From: Kiloniellaceae bacterium
Lineage (GTDB): Bacteria; Pseudomonadota; Alphaproteobacteria; Kiloniellales; Kiloniellaceae
Assembly: GCA_021776195.1 (NCBI GenBank)
Contig: JAJFGK010000068.1
Location: 1-36,410 of the forward strand
Direction: 5' to 3'
DNA: 36,410 nt
Part shown: piece after piece, positions 16,331 through 24,657 of the stretch
How the letters are laid out: the number at the start of each line of letters is the position of its first letter
How positions within the stretch are numbered: the stretch's first letter is position 1
Position numbers and translations under genes: made by a program
Notes under the pieces: generated by a model
What the model was told of the DNA's origin: nothing
Seen by the model: the letters and a program-made list of their open reading frames with translations, nothing else
Databases searched by the model: none

Positions 16331-17285
16331 GCTTCCGCGCCACATCCATATTCACCACATAGGCAAACTCGGTCACCGCCGCCACCGGCAAGTCGCCCGG
16401 CGCGATTCCATCGACTAGGATCTTCTCGACCTGCTGACCCGCCAAGCGCCCCACGTCGGTATAACGGGCCGCCACCGAAAACAACGCGTCGGAATCCCGC
16501 ACGAGCCGCTCATACGGACTTAGCACTGGCAGGCCGTGCGCGACCGCCGCACCGGTGAACGCGTCCCGATTGGCGTCGAGAAACGAACTCGACCCAAGGT
16601 AGATGAAATCAACCCCCTGGGATCGAAGCTCCGCGACCTTCAACGGAATGTCGTTCACGTTCGGCCGGCCCGCGTCGTCGAGCTGCAATTCGATAGCCAC
16701 CAACTCGAACGCCATGTCCGAAGCAAGACCAGCCATCTCGTCGCGCTTCAGCACGGAGTTCGGTTCGTTGACGTTGTAGAGTAGTCCCAATCGTTTGAAG
16801 CTCGGATCATAGGACCGGATGGAGTTGATATTGACCGCCTCCGGCACTCGGTTGAACGTACCGGTGATGTTCGGCCGATTGGTCTTCTCCAGGCTTTCGA
16901 TCACCCGCGCGCCCACTGGGTCCGCCACTACCATGAAGACCTGGGGGATGTCGTTGTTGAAGTCGGGATTGCCGACATCGTCGAGGGTGCCGGCGAAGCC
17001 CAGCGTGACCGATGTTCCCCAGGTAACGATCACGTCGGCGTCCATGTCCCGCGCTTCCTGAAGCAAGCCGGGCAGCAAGGTCTTGTCCTGCCCGGCGTCG
17101 CGGATCACGACTTCGGCGTCTATGCCAGCCGCGGCAATGTAGTCCTGTAAACCCTGGCACGCCTCCTCACAGCCACGCCAAAAAGCTGCGTAAATCGTCT
17201 TGGTATCGGGCCCCGCGTCCGCCGCGCGGCCGAGCATGACGGGCCCAAACGCAATAAACACCGCTAATAGGATGGTCTTTTTCAT
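16278..17285 (-). CDS. ABC-type substrate-binding protein (PF04392-like)
   Basis: The 335-residue protein has a signal peptide (MKKTILLAVFIAFGPVMLG, cleavage likely near GRAADA). It continues as a two-lobed periplasmic binding protein of the ABC_sub_bind (TrpX-like) family: VIVTWGTSVTLGFAGTLDD, IPQVFMVVADPVGARVIESL, GLLYNVNEPNSVLKRDEM and IYLGSSSFLDANRDAF. No ABC permease or ATPase gene is nearby. The only transporter neighbour is the sensor-MFS fusion, whose 3' end it overlaps by 53 bp on the opposite strand. It may deliver a ligand to the fusion's sensor domains (inference). GAGAGAGC precedes the ATG. Confidence 0.88.
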   Translation of the reverse strand: MKKTILLAVFIAFGPVMLGRAADAGPDTKTIYAAFWRGCEEACQGLQDYIAAAGIDAEVVIRDAGQDKTLLPGLLQEARDMDADVIVTWGTSVTLGFAGTLDDVGNPDFNNDIPQVFMVVADPVGARVIESLEKTNRPNITGTFNRVPEAVNINSIRSYDPSFKRLGLLYNVNEPNSVLKRDEMAGLASDMAFELVAIELQLDDAGRPNVNDIPLKVAELRSQGVDFIYLGSSSFLDANRDAFTGAAVAHGLPVLSPYERLVRDSDALFSVAARYTDVGRLAGQQVEKILVDGIAPGDLPVAAVTEFAYVVNMDVARKLNLYPPVGILQFAETVD

Positions 17286-17387
17286 TGCTCTCTCGGGCTA
17301 ACCGCAAGTGACCGTTATCGTGCCGCGAAGCTCCGGCGACGACAACGAAAATGATGCTACCCAAGCAGGTGATGGGTCGAACCGCAG

Positions 17388-17786
17388 CTATCGCGGCCGG
17401 TGCTGTGTGCCCAGCCCGGCGGTTATGAACACGGCGGTAGCCGATGCGTGGACGTCGGCGGTATGCCAAGTGCCGGGCGGGTTGATAGCGTATTCGCCGG
17501 GCGCCAGGGTAACCGTCGCCGTGGCCCCGTCCGCGTGTTCTTGAAGCAGCGTGATGGCCCCGCCCGTGCACAGCACCATCTCGCTGCCTTTCGGGTGCAT
17601 TTCCCAGACGTCCCACGGCTCGGTGAAAGTGAACATGCTCACCAGCCGCCCTTCAACGCCATCGTCGCCGTGCCGCGCACCATAGGACTGGAACCAGTCC
17701 ATCCCGCCCGTGAACGCCGGTTCAATCTCGGCCGTCGCACCAAGCCCAAGGTGTACCGGATGCGTCTTGATATCGGTCCCCGCCAT
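17388..17786 (-). CDS. Cupin-domain protein
   Basis: The 132-residue single-domain cupin shows motif 1-like WDVWEMHPKGSEMVLCTGG (G-x5-H-x-G-x-E pattern altered to H-P-K-G-S-E) and motif 2-like PGEYAINPPGTWHTADV with its metal-binding histidine. Cupins of this kind include sugar isomerases, dioxygenases and binding proteins; no specific function can be given. Start 17786 is supported by GGGAG 8 bases upstream. It lies 102 bp upstream of the binding-protein gene in the same direction, with nothing else seen between. Confidence 0.8.
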   Translation of the reverse strand: MAGTDIKTHPVHLGLGATAEIEPAFTGGMDWFQSYGARHGDDGVEGRLVSMFTFTEPWDVWEMHPKGSEMVLCTGGAITLLQEHADGATATVTLAPGEYAINPPGTWHTADVHASATAVFITAGLGTQHRPR

Positions 17787-18078
17787 CGCGCAACTCCCTT
17801 TGAGGCGTCGCGGCAGCATACCGAAGTAAGGACCATCTCACACTGGATTTATCGCCTCACGCGGCGCATATAGGGGCATCACAAACAAACATCGCACACA
17901 AGGATTTTGATGAGCGTCGTTGTTTCTCACTGGGCTGGTAGGGTAGTCGCACCGTAACTACACGGGCACCCGGTTCCTCTCGACCAGCCACGCCGGATGG
18001 CTCACCTGCATGCGCGGGATGCTGTCTATTGTCTGGTACTGTGCGCCGTGCGCGGCGCCGAAGCTGGTGAGAGACTAA
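17787..18078. other. Intergenic region between divergent cupin and rsgA genes
   Basis: About 290 bp separate the divergent cupin and rsgA starts, enough for both promoters. I see no tRNA, repeat or open frame with a good ribosome binding site. GGTGAGAG just before 18079 serves as the rsgA ribosome binding site. Confidence 0.5.
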
Positions 18079-19134
18079 ATGACCCTACAAAATTCCGACC
18101 TGGCCGATCTCGGCTGGAGCATTTTCTTCAGTTCGCAACTCGATCTCGACGACGTGGCGACCGGTGCGGCGGTGCGTGTGATGGCCGTTCACCGCCATGG
18201 CCTGAGTGTCATCGGGGCGGTCCCGCAAACCCTCATTCCGCCATTCACCGCCAACCCAAATGACCCGGTAACCACCGCCACCGTCGGCGATTGGCTGCTG
18301 CTCGACCGTGTCACCTTGCAACCCCAGCGCCTATTGGACCGCAAGAGCCTGTTCAAGCGCCACATGGCCGGCACTGGTCGGCAGGTCCAGCTCATCGCCG
18401 CCAATGTCGACACGCTGCTGATCGTCTCCTCCTGCAACCAAGACTTCAGCGCCGCGCGGTTGGAACGATACCTGGCTCTCGCCCGTGAGACCCAAGTCAC
18501 GCCGGTCATCGTCCTGACCAAGGCCGATCTCACCGAGGCGGCGGACGATTTCGCCCGCGATGCTGCCAAACTGATGCCTGGTTTGCTGGTCGAGGTCGTC
18601 GACGCCCGCGATACCGACAGCGTCGCCTGTTTGAGAACGTGGTGCGCGACCGGTCAGACCGTCGCTTTTGTCGGCTCTTCGGGTGTTGGCAAATCGACCC
18701 TCATCAATACCTTGTGCGGCGACCAAGAAATTGCCACTCAAGCTGTCCGCGAGGACGATGCCAAGGGCCGCCACACCACCACCGCCCGGTCCCTGCATCG
18801 GCTGCCGGCCGGCGGCTTGCTGCTCGACACTCCGGGCATGCGTGAGCTGGGCCTCGCCGACGTCAAGGCCGGGATCGATGACGTCTTCGCCGACATCGTT
18901 GGGTTAACTGAGGCCTGTCGATTCGCCGACTGTCGCCATACCGGCGAACCCGGTTGCGCGGTGGCGGCGGCGGTCGAAACTGGCACCCTGGAGTCAGCCC
19001 GCCTCAAACGCTGGCGCAAGCTGGTCGCCGAGGAAGCGCACAACTCTGCGACTGTTGCTGTGCGCCGCTCTCGCGATAAGGCCTTCGGTAAAATGGTCAA
19101 GGGCGTCATGAAGGACAAACGCCGCCGCGAGTGA
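18079..19134 (+). CDS. rsgA: Ribosome small-subunit-dependent GTPase A
   Basis: RsgA helps late maturation of the 30S ribosomal subunit. The 351-residue protein has an N-terminal OB-fold region (about 25-115), then a circularly permuted GTPase. Motif G4 TKAD (147-150) comes before the P-loop GSSGVGKST (199-207), followed by the GRHTTT switch region and DTPG (250-253). The zinc-binding tail is present as C280, C285, H287 and C293. The basic C-terminal end (KMVKGVMKDKRRRE) suits RNA contact. Its neighbours appear unrelated. Confidence 0.96.
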   Translation: MTLQNSDLADLGWSIFFSSQLDLDDVATGAAVRVMAVHRHGLSVIGAVPQTLIPPFTANPNDPVTTATVGDWLLLDRVTLQPQRLLDRKSLFKRHMAGTGRQVQLIAANVDTLLIVSSCNQDFSAARLERYLALARETQVTPVIVLTKADLTEAADDFARDAAKLMPGLLVEVVDARDTDSVACLRTWCATGQTVAFVGSSGVGKSTLINTLCGDQEIATQAVREDDAKGRHTTTARSLHRLPAGGLLLDTPGMRELGLADVKAGIDDVFADIVGLTEACRFADCRHTGEPGCAVAAAVETGTLESARLKRWRKLVAEEAHNSATVAVRRSRDKAFGKMVKGVMKDKRRRE

Positions 19135-19194
19135 GGTGTGGTATTCAAACACGTAGCGAACCCAGCCGCAGAATACTGACCGGGAGGATACCCA

Positions 19195-19437
19195 GTGGCC
19201 GACCACGTGTCCGCCTGTCATGGCGGCACGAGGCCCGAGACGAGGGCGCTGACACGTGGCCCCGCTGGCAAGCCTCGACCGTCGGTGCCGGCGCGCCATG
19301 CAGTTCGCACTTTCCGTCGTGCAAGCGGTGCGCAAGCAGCAACAAGCCTACCCGCACGCGGCTCCATCGCGTTGCCATACCACCTGCTGGTATTTTGCGT
19401 ATGTCGTTTACTGGCTAATGTGTCAAACACGTCGTGA
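19195..19437 (+). CDS. Possible small protein in the rsgA-mscS gap
   Basis: The 339-bp gap between rsgA and the MscS-type gene has only one candidate. It is a GTG-started frame of 80 codons with a strong ribosome binding site (GGGAGG, 19182-19187, 7 bp upstream). The protein is Arg/Ala/Pro rich, like chance translations of GC-rich DNA, with a short hydrophobic C-terminal stretch (ALPYHLLVFCVCRLLANV). No family is recognised. The gap otherwise holds nothing I can name. Treat as unproven. Confidence 0.2.
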   Translation: MADHVSACHGGTRPETRALTRGPAGKPRPSVPARHAVRTFRRASGAQAATSLPARGSIALPYHLLVFCVCRLLANVSNTS

Positions 19438-19473
19438 ACGGCCGCGTTGCTGGGCAAGTTGCATACGGGGATC

Positions 19474-21795
19474 ATGAGGACAGTTCGGACATCCGCGATC
19501 CGTGGCACATGTTTTGCCCTCGGCCTGGCACTGTGTCTGCTGGTCATATCGCTTGCGGTTTCGCCTGGCGTTGTAATCGCCCAGGAATTTCCCGGTTCGG
19601 TACAACCGCCGCCAACGGGCGAAACGATCGCCGAGGCTGATGTCCGCGACTTACTGGACATGCTGCGCGACGACACCCAGCGTACCACTTTCATCGACCA
19701 GCTTGAGGCCTTGCTGGAGGTCCGGGCACAGGTCGAGCCAGCGTTTGAACACAGCGTTGTCCAGCGCCTGACCCTGGGTCTATCGGGCGTTGTCGACAGA
19801 ATCAGCAGCCGCACCGTCACTGGCGTCGACGCGGTTCTCGATGTGCGCCGCTTGTTGCAACAGGTGGTCGAGCTGTTCGCCGGTCCCGTCGTCCGCGCTC
19901 GCTGGATAGAGATCGCCCTCAAACTGTTGGTCGTCCTGGGTTTCGCCGCGGGCGCCTTCATTGCCGCGCGCCGTATCGTCCGCGATCCGCGCCAGCGATT
20001 GGCTGACTGCCGCCCGCCCGATGTTTTCTCCAAGGTCGTGGCCCTGACCCTGCGCATGCTCCTTGACTTCGGGCCAATCGTTGCCTTCGCGGTCGTCGCC
20101 TACATCATTTTGCCGGTCACCGAACCACGCCCGTTCACCCGCATCGTTGCCATATCGGCGATCAACGTCACCATTGCGATTCAACTGGTGCTGTTGGTCA
20201 CCAGGGCAATTCTCACGCCGTATACGCCGCATCTGCGCATCGTGCCGATAGCCGATGAGACCGCCGCCTATGGCTATGTCTGGGTGCGCCGGTTGTCCTA
20301 TCTCGGCGGTTATGTCTTTGTCGTTTCGGGTGCTCTGGAATTGCTCGGGTTTTCCGAAGTTGGCACCGTCGTCGCACGGGTTGGCGGCTTCATCCTGATG
20401 CTCATGCTGCTGGTCATCATCTTGCAGAACCGCGCGGCGGTACGCAGCAGTTTGCGCGGCCGGTCGGGCGAAACCCGTGCCTTGTTGCGGACGGTCCGCC
20501 GCCAGTTGGCGGAAATCTGGCACATCCTGGCGGTGTTGTACGTCGTCGGCGCGTTTTTCGTGTGGGCCCTGCGCGTTCCCGGTGGGTTCGGCTACGTCAT
20601 GCGCGGCACGACGCTGTCGGTGGTGATTGTCGCCGCCGCATGTCTGCTGATCTCGATCGCCGGCAAGCTTGTCGACCGTGGGTTCTCCGTCGGCGCCCGC
20701 TTGCATGAGCAATACCCGTCCCTGCAACGCCGCGCCAACCGGTATCTGCCGGTCCTGCGGTCGATAACGGTTGTCGTCATCCTGATCGTTGCCGCCCTCG
20801 CGGTGCTCCAGGCCTGGCGGGTGCCCGTCGGGGCATGGCTGCTCAGCGACCTCGGGCGCAGCGTCACCTCGGCCGCCGCGACCGTAAGCATTGTTCTGAT
20901 CGCCGCCGTCATTCTGTGGGAGTTGGTCAGCTCCAGCATCGAACGCTATCTCGAGATGACCGACGACAATGGCGAGGCGATTGAACGAACGGCGCGCGAA
21001 CGCACGTTGCTGCCCCTGTTACGCAATGCCATTCTCGTTGTCCTGATCGTCGTTGTCGGTCTGATCATCCTGGCCGAATTGGGCGTCAACATCGCGCCGC
21101 TGCTGGCTGCCGCCGGCGTCGTCGGTATCGCCATCGGCTTCGGCTCGCAGAAGTTGGTTCAGGACGTGATCAATGGCCTGTTCATCTTGTTTGAGGACAC
21201 CATCTCCGTCGGCGATGTCGTCGACGTCGCCGGCCATCGTGGCGCGGTCGAATCCCTGTCGGTCCGCAACCTCAGCTTGCGCGACCTCGAAGGCCACGTC
21301 CACACCGTCCCCTTTGGCGAGGTTGCGACAATCCGCAACATGTCGAAGGAGTTCTCGTTCGCTTTGTTGGAGGTCGGTATCGCCTATCGCGAGAACGTTG
21401 CTGAGGTCATCGAGGTTCTCAAGCAGATCGGTGCCGAACTCGAAGCCGATCCAGCTATCGGCCGCTTCATCCTCGAGCCCATCGAAATCCTGGGTCTCGA
21501 TGGGTTCGGCGATAGCGCTATTACCATCAAGGCGCGCATGAAGACCGTGGCGCTCAAGCAATGGAGCGTCAGGCGCGCCTACAATTTACGTATGAAGGAG
21601 CGGTTTGACGAACTTGGCATCGAAATTCCCTTCCCCCACATGACCTTGTATTTTGGTGAGGACAAATCCGGCCGCGCCCCGCCGGTCCACGTCGTCGACC
21701 AGCGCGCGCCCGCGCCACAAACGCCCCCTCAATCCAACCCGCCGGTCGGCGAAGTCAGCGAGGTAAGCAATGCACCTGCACCGACTGATGACTAA
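19474..21795 (+). CDS. MscS-type mechanosensitive ion channel, large form
   Basis: The 773-residue protein has a signal peptide (MRTVRTSAIRGTCFALGLAL to about VVIAQ), a periplasmic helical part (about 30-130) and roughly ten membrane helices. It ends with a typical MscS module. The pore-lining helix is ELGVNIAPLLAAAGVVGIAI, then GFGSQKLVQDVINGLFILFE. The beta domain starts GDVVDVAGHRGAVESLSVRN, and the alpha/beta cage ends near IPFPHMTLYF. Such channels release solutes on hypo-osmotic shock. ATG 19474 is preferred over TTG 19447 because it starts the signal peptide and has GGGGA upstream. A Pro-rich tail follows the domain. The next gene overlaps its end. Confidence 0.94.
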   Translation: MRTVRTSAIRGTCFALGLALCLLVISLAVSPGVVIAQEFPGSVQPPPTGETIAEADVRDLLDMLRDDTQRTTFIDQLEALLEVRAQVEPAFEHSVVQRLTLGLSGVVDRISSRTVTGVDAVLDVRRLLQQVVELFAGPVVRARWIEIALKLLVVLGFAAGAFIAARRIVRDPRQRLADCRPPDVFSKVVALTLRMLLDFGPIVAFAVVAYIILPVTEPRPFTRIVAISAINVTIAIQLVLLVTRAILTPYTPHLRIVPIADETAAYGYVWVRRLSYLGGYVFVVSGALELLGFSEVGTVVARVGGFILMLMLLVIILQNRAAVRSSLRGRSGETRALLRTVRRQLAEIWHILAVLYVVGAFFVWALRVPGGFGYVMRGTTLSVVIVAAACLLISIAGKLVDRGFSVGARLHEQYPSLQRRANRYLPVLRSITVVVILIVAALAVLQAWRVPVGAWLLSDLGRSVTSAAATVSIVLIAAVILWELVSSSIERYLEMTDDNGEAIERTARERTLLPLLRNAILVVLIVVVGLIILAELGVNIAPLLAAAGVVGIAIGFGSQKLVQDVINGLFILFEDTISVGDVVDVAGHRGAVESLSVRNLSLRDLEGHVHTVPFGEVATIRNMSKEFSFALLEVGIAYRENVAEVIEVLKQIGAELEADPAIGRFILEPIEILGLDGFGDSAITIKARMKTVALKQWSVRRAYNLRMKERFDELGIEIPFPHMTLYFGEDKSGRAPPVHVVDQRAPAPQTPPQSNPPVGEVSEVSNAPAPTDD

Positions 21796-22078
21796 GGCCG
21801 TGGCCGATGCGGGCCGCGAGCGCCAAGAATTCTTGGTGCAGAAGTTGCTGACGCTGCTCGGCGACAAGGCCATGTTCGCAGCCGCCGAGGCCTGTGTCAG
21901 CGATCCTTGCACTTTCATCGTCGAATGCAATTTCTTGGATCAGGTGTGGCAGGATCCGCGGATCCAGCGCCGAATTCAGGCCCTGGCTGGCCAGGGTATT
22001 GAGGTCAACCCTCAAGATACCGCTTCGCAAATTGCTGGCCACAGCTATACCCGGCGCCAGTTGCTCGTCATGTTCTAG
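21770..22078 (+). CDS. Small protein of unknown function coupled to the MscS-type gene
   Basis: This 102-residue protein is not recognised. It starts 26 bp inside the end of the channel gene, with GAGG about 8 bases before its ATG, so translational coupling is likely. It is predicted helical and soluble, with two cysteines (AEACVSDPCTF) and no membrane segment. A second in-frame ATG at 21788 is possible. Base composition and codon style fit its neighbours, supporting a real gene. Function could relate to the channel or be independent. Confidence 0.6.
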   Translation: MHLHRLMTKAVADAGRERQEFLVQKLLTLLGDKAMFAAAEACVSDPCTFIVECNFLDQVWQDPRIQRRIQALAGQGIEVNPQDTASQIAGHSYTRRQLLVMF

Positions 22079-22141
22079 ATCGCGCCGAGCGGGAGAACGG
22101 GTTGGCTCGTGCTCCACCCGCCGATGCCGCTCACGGGTCGA

Positions 22142-23122
22142 CTAACGCCCCACGTCGACCGCGATATCTTCCACCGCCGGCGCCACGTCGATCATCTTGC
22201 GGTCCACCAGGAATGCCCCGAAGCGTTCGTAACGATCGTCGCCCAGGGCGCCGGGCCGTAGGGCAAAGCGCGCCACCGTGTCGCGCCAGGCGCGGCGGTT
22301 CAGGTCGTCATCCAACTCCGGCCGGTCGTTGATAAACGCCGCCCACGCCTCGTCCGGATGGTTGATAATGAATTGGGTAGCCGCCTCCAAGGCGTCTAGG
22401 AACCGCGGCAAGCGTGGGTCGTCACGGTTATCGTTGTGCGCCACCAGGATCAGCTCGTCGTACGCCGGCACGCCTTCTTCCTCCGGGAAGAACGCCTTGC
22501 CCGGCCGCCCTTCGAGATCCATCTGGTTGAGCTCGAAGTTGCGGAAGGCGCCGATCACCGCGTCCACCTGACCCGAGACCAGCGACGGCGAAAGCGAGAA
22601 GTTCACGTTGACCAGGGTGATGTCCTCGAGGGTCAGGTCATGGCGCGCCAACATCGCGCTCAGCAGCGCGTCCTCGAACCCGCCGACCGAGAATCCGACT
22701 GTCTTGCCCTTCAAATCGGCGATCGATCGGACCGGACTGTCGGCCAACACCACCAGACTGTTCAAGGGCGTCGCCACCAGGGTGCCGATCCGCGTCAGGG
22801 GCAGCCCCTCGGCGACTTGAAGGTGGAGCTGGGGCTGATAGGAGACCGCAACGTCGGCCTGGCCGGCGGCCACCAGCTTGGGCGGATCGTTGGGGTCGGC
22901 GGGTGCCACCAGCTCGACCTCCAGGCCCTGGGCGGCGAAGAAGCCCTTGTCCCGGGCGATGATCAGGGGACCGTGATCGGGATTGACGAACCAGTCCAGC
23001 AAGACCGTCATCTTCTCCGCCGCCGAAAGCGGCTGTTGTGACAAAGCCAGGGTCGCCGCAACGGTCAACAGACCGAAGACCAGGGGACGCAGCACGACGA
23101 GAAGCGTTTCTACGGGTTTCAC
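22142..23122 (-). CDS. thiY: Thiamine pyrimidine precursor binding protein (ThiY type)
   Basis: The 326-residue protein has a signal-peptide-like N-terminus (LRPLVFGLLTVAATLALSQQ) and an NMT1/THI5-like binding domain: KMTVLLDWFVNPDHGPLIIA, GFFAAQGLEVELVAPADPND and LVVLADSPVRSIADLKGKTV. ThiY binds a formylaminopyrimidine (HMP precursor) in the periplasm. It is the last gene of the thi operon, overlapping thiX by 4 bp (ATGA). The WF-x-N-P-DHGP motif distinguishes this group from taurine/nitrate-type receptors. Confidence 0.92.
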   Translation of the reverse strand: MKPVETLLVVLRPLVFGLLTVAATLALSQQPLSAAEKMTVLLDWFVNPDHGPLIIARDKGFFAAQGLEVELVAPADPNDPPKLVAAGQADVAVSYQPQLHLQVAEGLPLTRIGTLVATPLNSLVVLADSPVRSIADLKGKTVGFSVGGFEDALLSAMLARHDLTLEDITLVNVNFSLSPSLVSGQVDAVIGAFRNFELNQMDLEGRPGKAFFPEEEGVPAYDELILVAHNDNRDDPRLPRFLDALEAATQFIINHPDEAWAAFINDRPELDDDLNRRAWRDTVARFALRPGALGDDRYERFGAFLVDRKMIDVAPAVEDIAVDVGR

Positions 23123-23898
23123 GCGGGTGTTCTCCTGTTATCCAGATGATCGTCGTCCAGGGCATCCGCCTGCCAGGGAACGGCCCGGCGCAAAGCCCAG
23201 TCGAGCAAGAAGTAAAGCACCAGGGCCATGACCATCAGGGTCGCCAGGGCGGCGAACATGAGGTCGACCTTCATGCGCGCGTTGGCCTGGAGCATCAGGT
23301 AGCCGAGGCCGCCGCTGGAGCCGACCCACTCGCCGACCACCGCGCCGATGGGGACCACGGCGGCGGCGGTGCGCAGGCCGGAAGCCAAGGCGGGCAGCGC
23401 GGCGGGGACCCGAATGCGCCACAGCACCGCCCAGGGCCGTGCGTTCATGGTCTTGGCCAGATCGAGCCAGCCGGGTTCGGTGCGGCGCAGCCCGTCATAG
23501 AAAGTGGCGGTGACCGGAAAGAAGATGATGAGGGTCGCCATGGCGACCTTGGAGGCCAGGCCATAGCCCAGCCAGAGCACCAGGATCGGCGCCAGGGCAA
23601 AAACCGGCACCGCCTGACTGGCCACCAACAAGGGTAAAAGCCAGGGCCGCAGGGCGGCTCGAAAGGCGAGCAGCATCGCGCTCGCCATCCCCAGCAGGGT
23701 CCCGAAGGCAAAGCCCAGCAGCATCTCGGTCAAGGTGATCCCGGCGTGGTGGATCAGCAGTCGGGTCGCCTCCAGCCAGGAAGCGCCGACCGCAAGCGGC
23801 GACGGCAGGATGTAGGGCGGCACCCCGGAGGCCAACACCAGGAACTGCCACGCCAGGAGCAGGCCGAGACAGACACCGAGGGGACGCAGGACCGCCAT
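23119..23898 (-). CDS. thiX: HMP-precursor ABC transporter permease (ThiX type)
   Basis: The 259-residue integral membrane protein of the BPD_transp_1 (SsuC-like) group has about six helices. The cytoplasmic EAA-type loop is near FYDGLRRTEPGWLDLAKTMN, followed by RIRVPAALPALASGLRTAAA. It forms the channel for the pyrimidine precursor with ThiZ and ThiY. The start overlaps the thiZ stop by one base (TGATG) and the end overlaps thiY by four bases, so the three are translationally coupled. Confidence 0.93.
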   Translation of the reverse strand: MAVLRPLGVCLGLLLAWQFLVLASGVPPYILPSPLAVGASWLEATRLLIHHAGITLTEMLLGFAFGTLLGMASAMLLAFRAALRPWLLPLLVASQAVPVFALAPILVLWLGYGLASKVAMATLIIFFPVTATFYDGLRRTEPGWLDLAKTMNARPWAVLWRIRVPAALPALASGLRTAAAVVPIGAVVGEWVGSSGGLGYLMLQANARMKVDLMFAALATLMVMALVLYFLLDWALRRAVPWQADALDDDHLDNRRTPA

Positions 23899-24653
23899 CA
23901 GGCCGCCGCCTGCTGGCCCGCCGCCAGCCGGCCGAAGAGCTCGCCCTGAAGTGCCGTGACCTCTTGCGCGTCGGCGGGCCGGGGCGGCAGTCCGTCCGGC
24001 GCCATGGTCGCGACGATGGTCGGCGGATCGCCGGCGAGCAGATGGATCTCATGGCTGAGGCGGATCGCCTCCAGCGGGTCGTGGGTCACCAGCAAGACCG
24101 TCCGGCCCTCGAGCAGTCGCGCGGCAAGGTCCTGGAGGCGCAGACGGGTCAGAACATCGAGCCCGGAGAAAGGCTCGTCCATCAGGACCACCGGGCGATC
24201 CTCCATCAAGGTTCGCGCCAGGGCGACGCGCTGGCGCATTCCGCCGGAGAGCGTCGCGGGCCGGTCGGCTTCGCGGCCCGCCAGTCCGACCGCGGCTATC
24301 AAATCGCGGGCCCGCGGCACCGCCGCCCCGGCGGCACGGCGCCCGCCGCGCAGACGGGCGCCGAGACAGACGTTCTCCAGCACCGAAAGCCAGGGCAGCA
24401 ACAGATCCTGCTGGGCCATATAGGCGAGCCGGCCGGTCAGCGGCACCCCGTCGCTGGCGGCAATGCGGCCGCGCAGATGATCGGCCGGCAACAGCCCTGC
24501 CAGGCTCCGCAGCAGGCTCGACTTGCCGATTCCGCTTTCGCCCAAAAGCGCGGTCCATCGCCCCGCGCCCAGGCTCAAATCGAAGTTCTCCACCACCCGG
24601 CGCGACCCAAAGGCGAGGCCGACCCCCTCGAAGGCGATTCCGGGCGGCGTCAT
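23898..24653 (-). CDS. thiZ: HMP-precursor ABC transporter ATPase (ThiZ type)
   Basis: The 251-residue ATPase starts at MTPPGIAFEGVGLAFGSRRV. It has Walker A GESGIGKSS, signature LSGGMRQR, Walker B VVLMDEPFSGLD and H-loop LLVTHDPLEAIRL. A longer reading frame to 24845 exists but lies inside thiD in another frame. Start 24653 sits 4 bp past the thiD stop. It powers uptake through ThiX. The Walker A serine GKSS instead of GKST is acceptable in this family. Confidence 0.93.
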   Translation of the reverse strand: MTPPGIAFEGVGLAFGSRRVVENFDLSLGAGRWTALLGESGIGKSSLLRSLAGLLPADHLRGRIAASDGVPLTGRLAYMAQQDLLLPWLSVLENVCLGARLRGGRRAAGAAVPRARDLIAAVGLAGREADRPATLSGGMRQRVALARTLMEDRPVVLMDEPFSGLDVLTRLRLQDLAARLLEGRTVLLVTHDPLEAIRLSHEIHLLAGDPPTIVATMAPDGLPPRPADAQEVTALQGELFGRLAAGQQAAA

Positions 24654-24657
24654 GGCT

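Noticed and set aside
22079..22200. Possible composition break or assembly join before the thi operon
   Set aside because: Codon choice (for example leucine TTG use) in rsgA and thiD looked similar by eye, and the gene ends meet cleanly, so I see no real sign of a junction.
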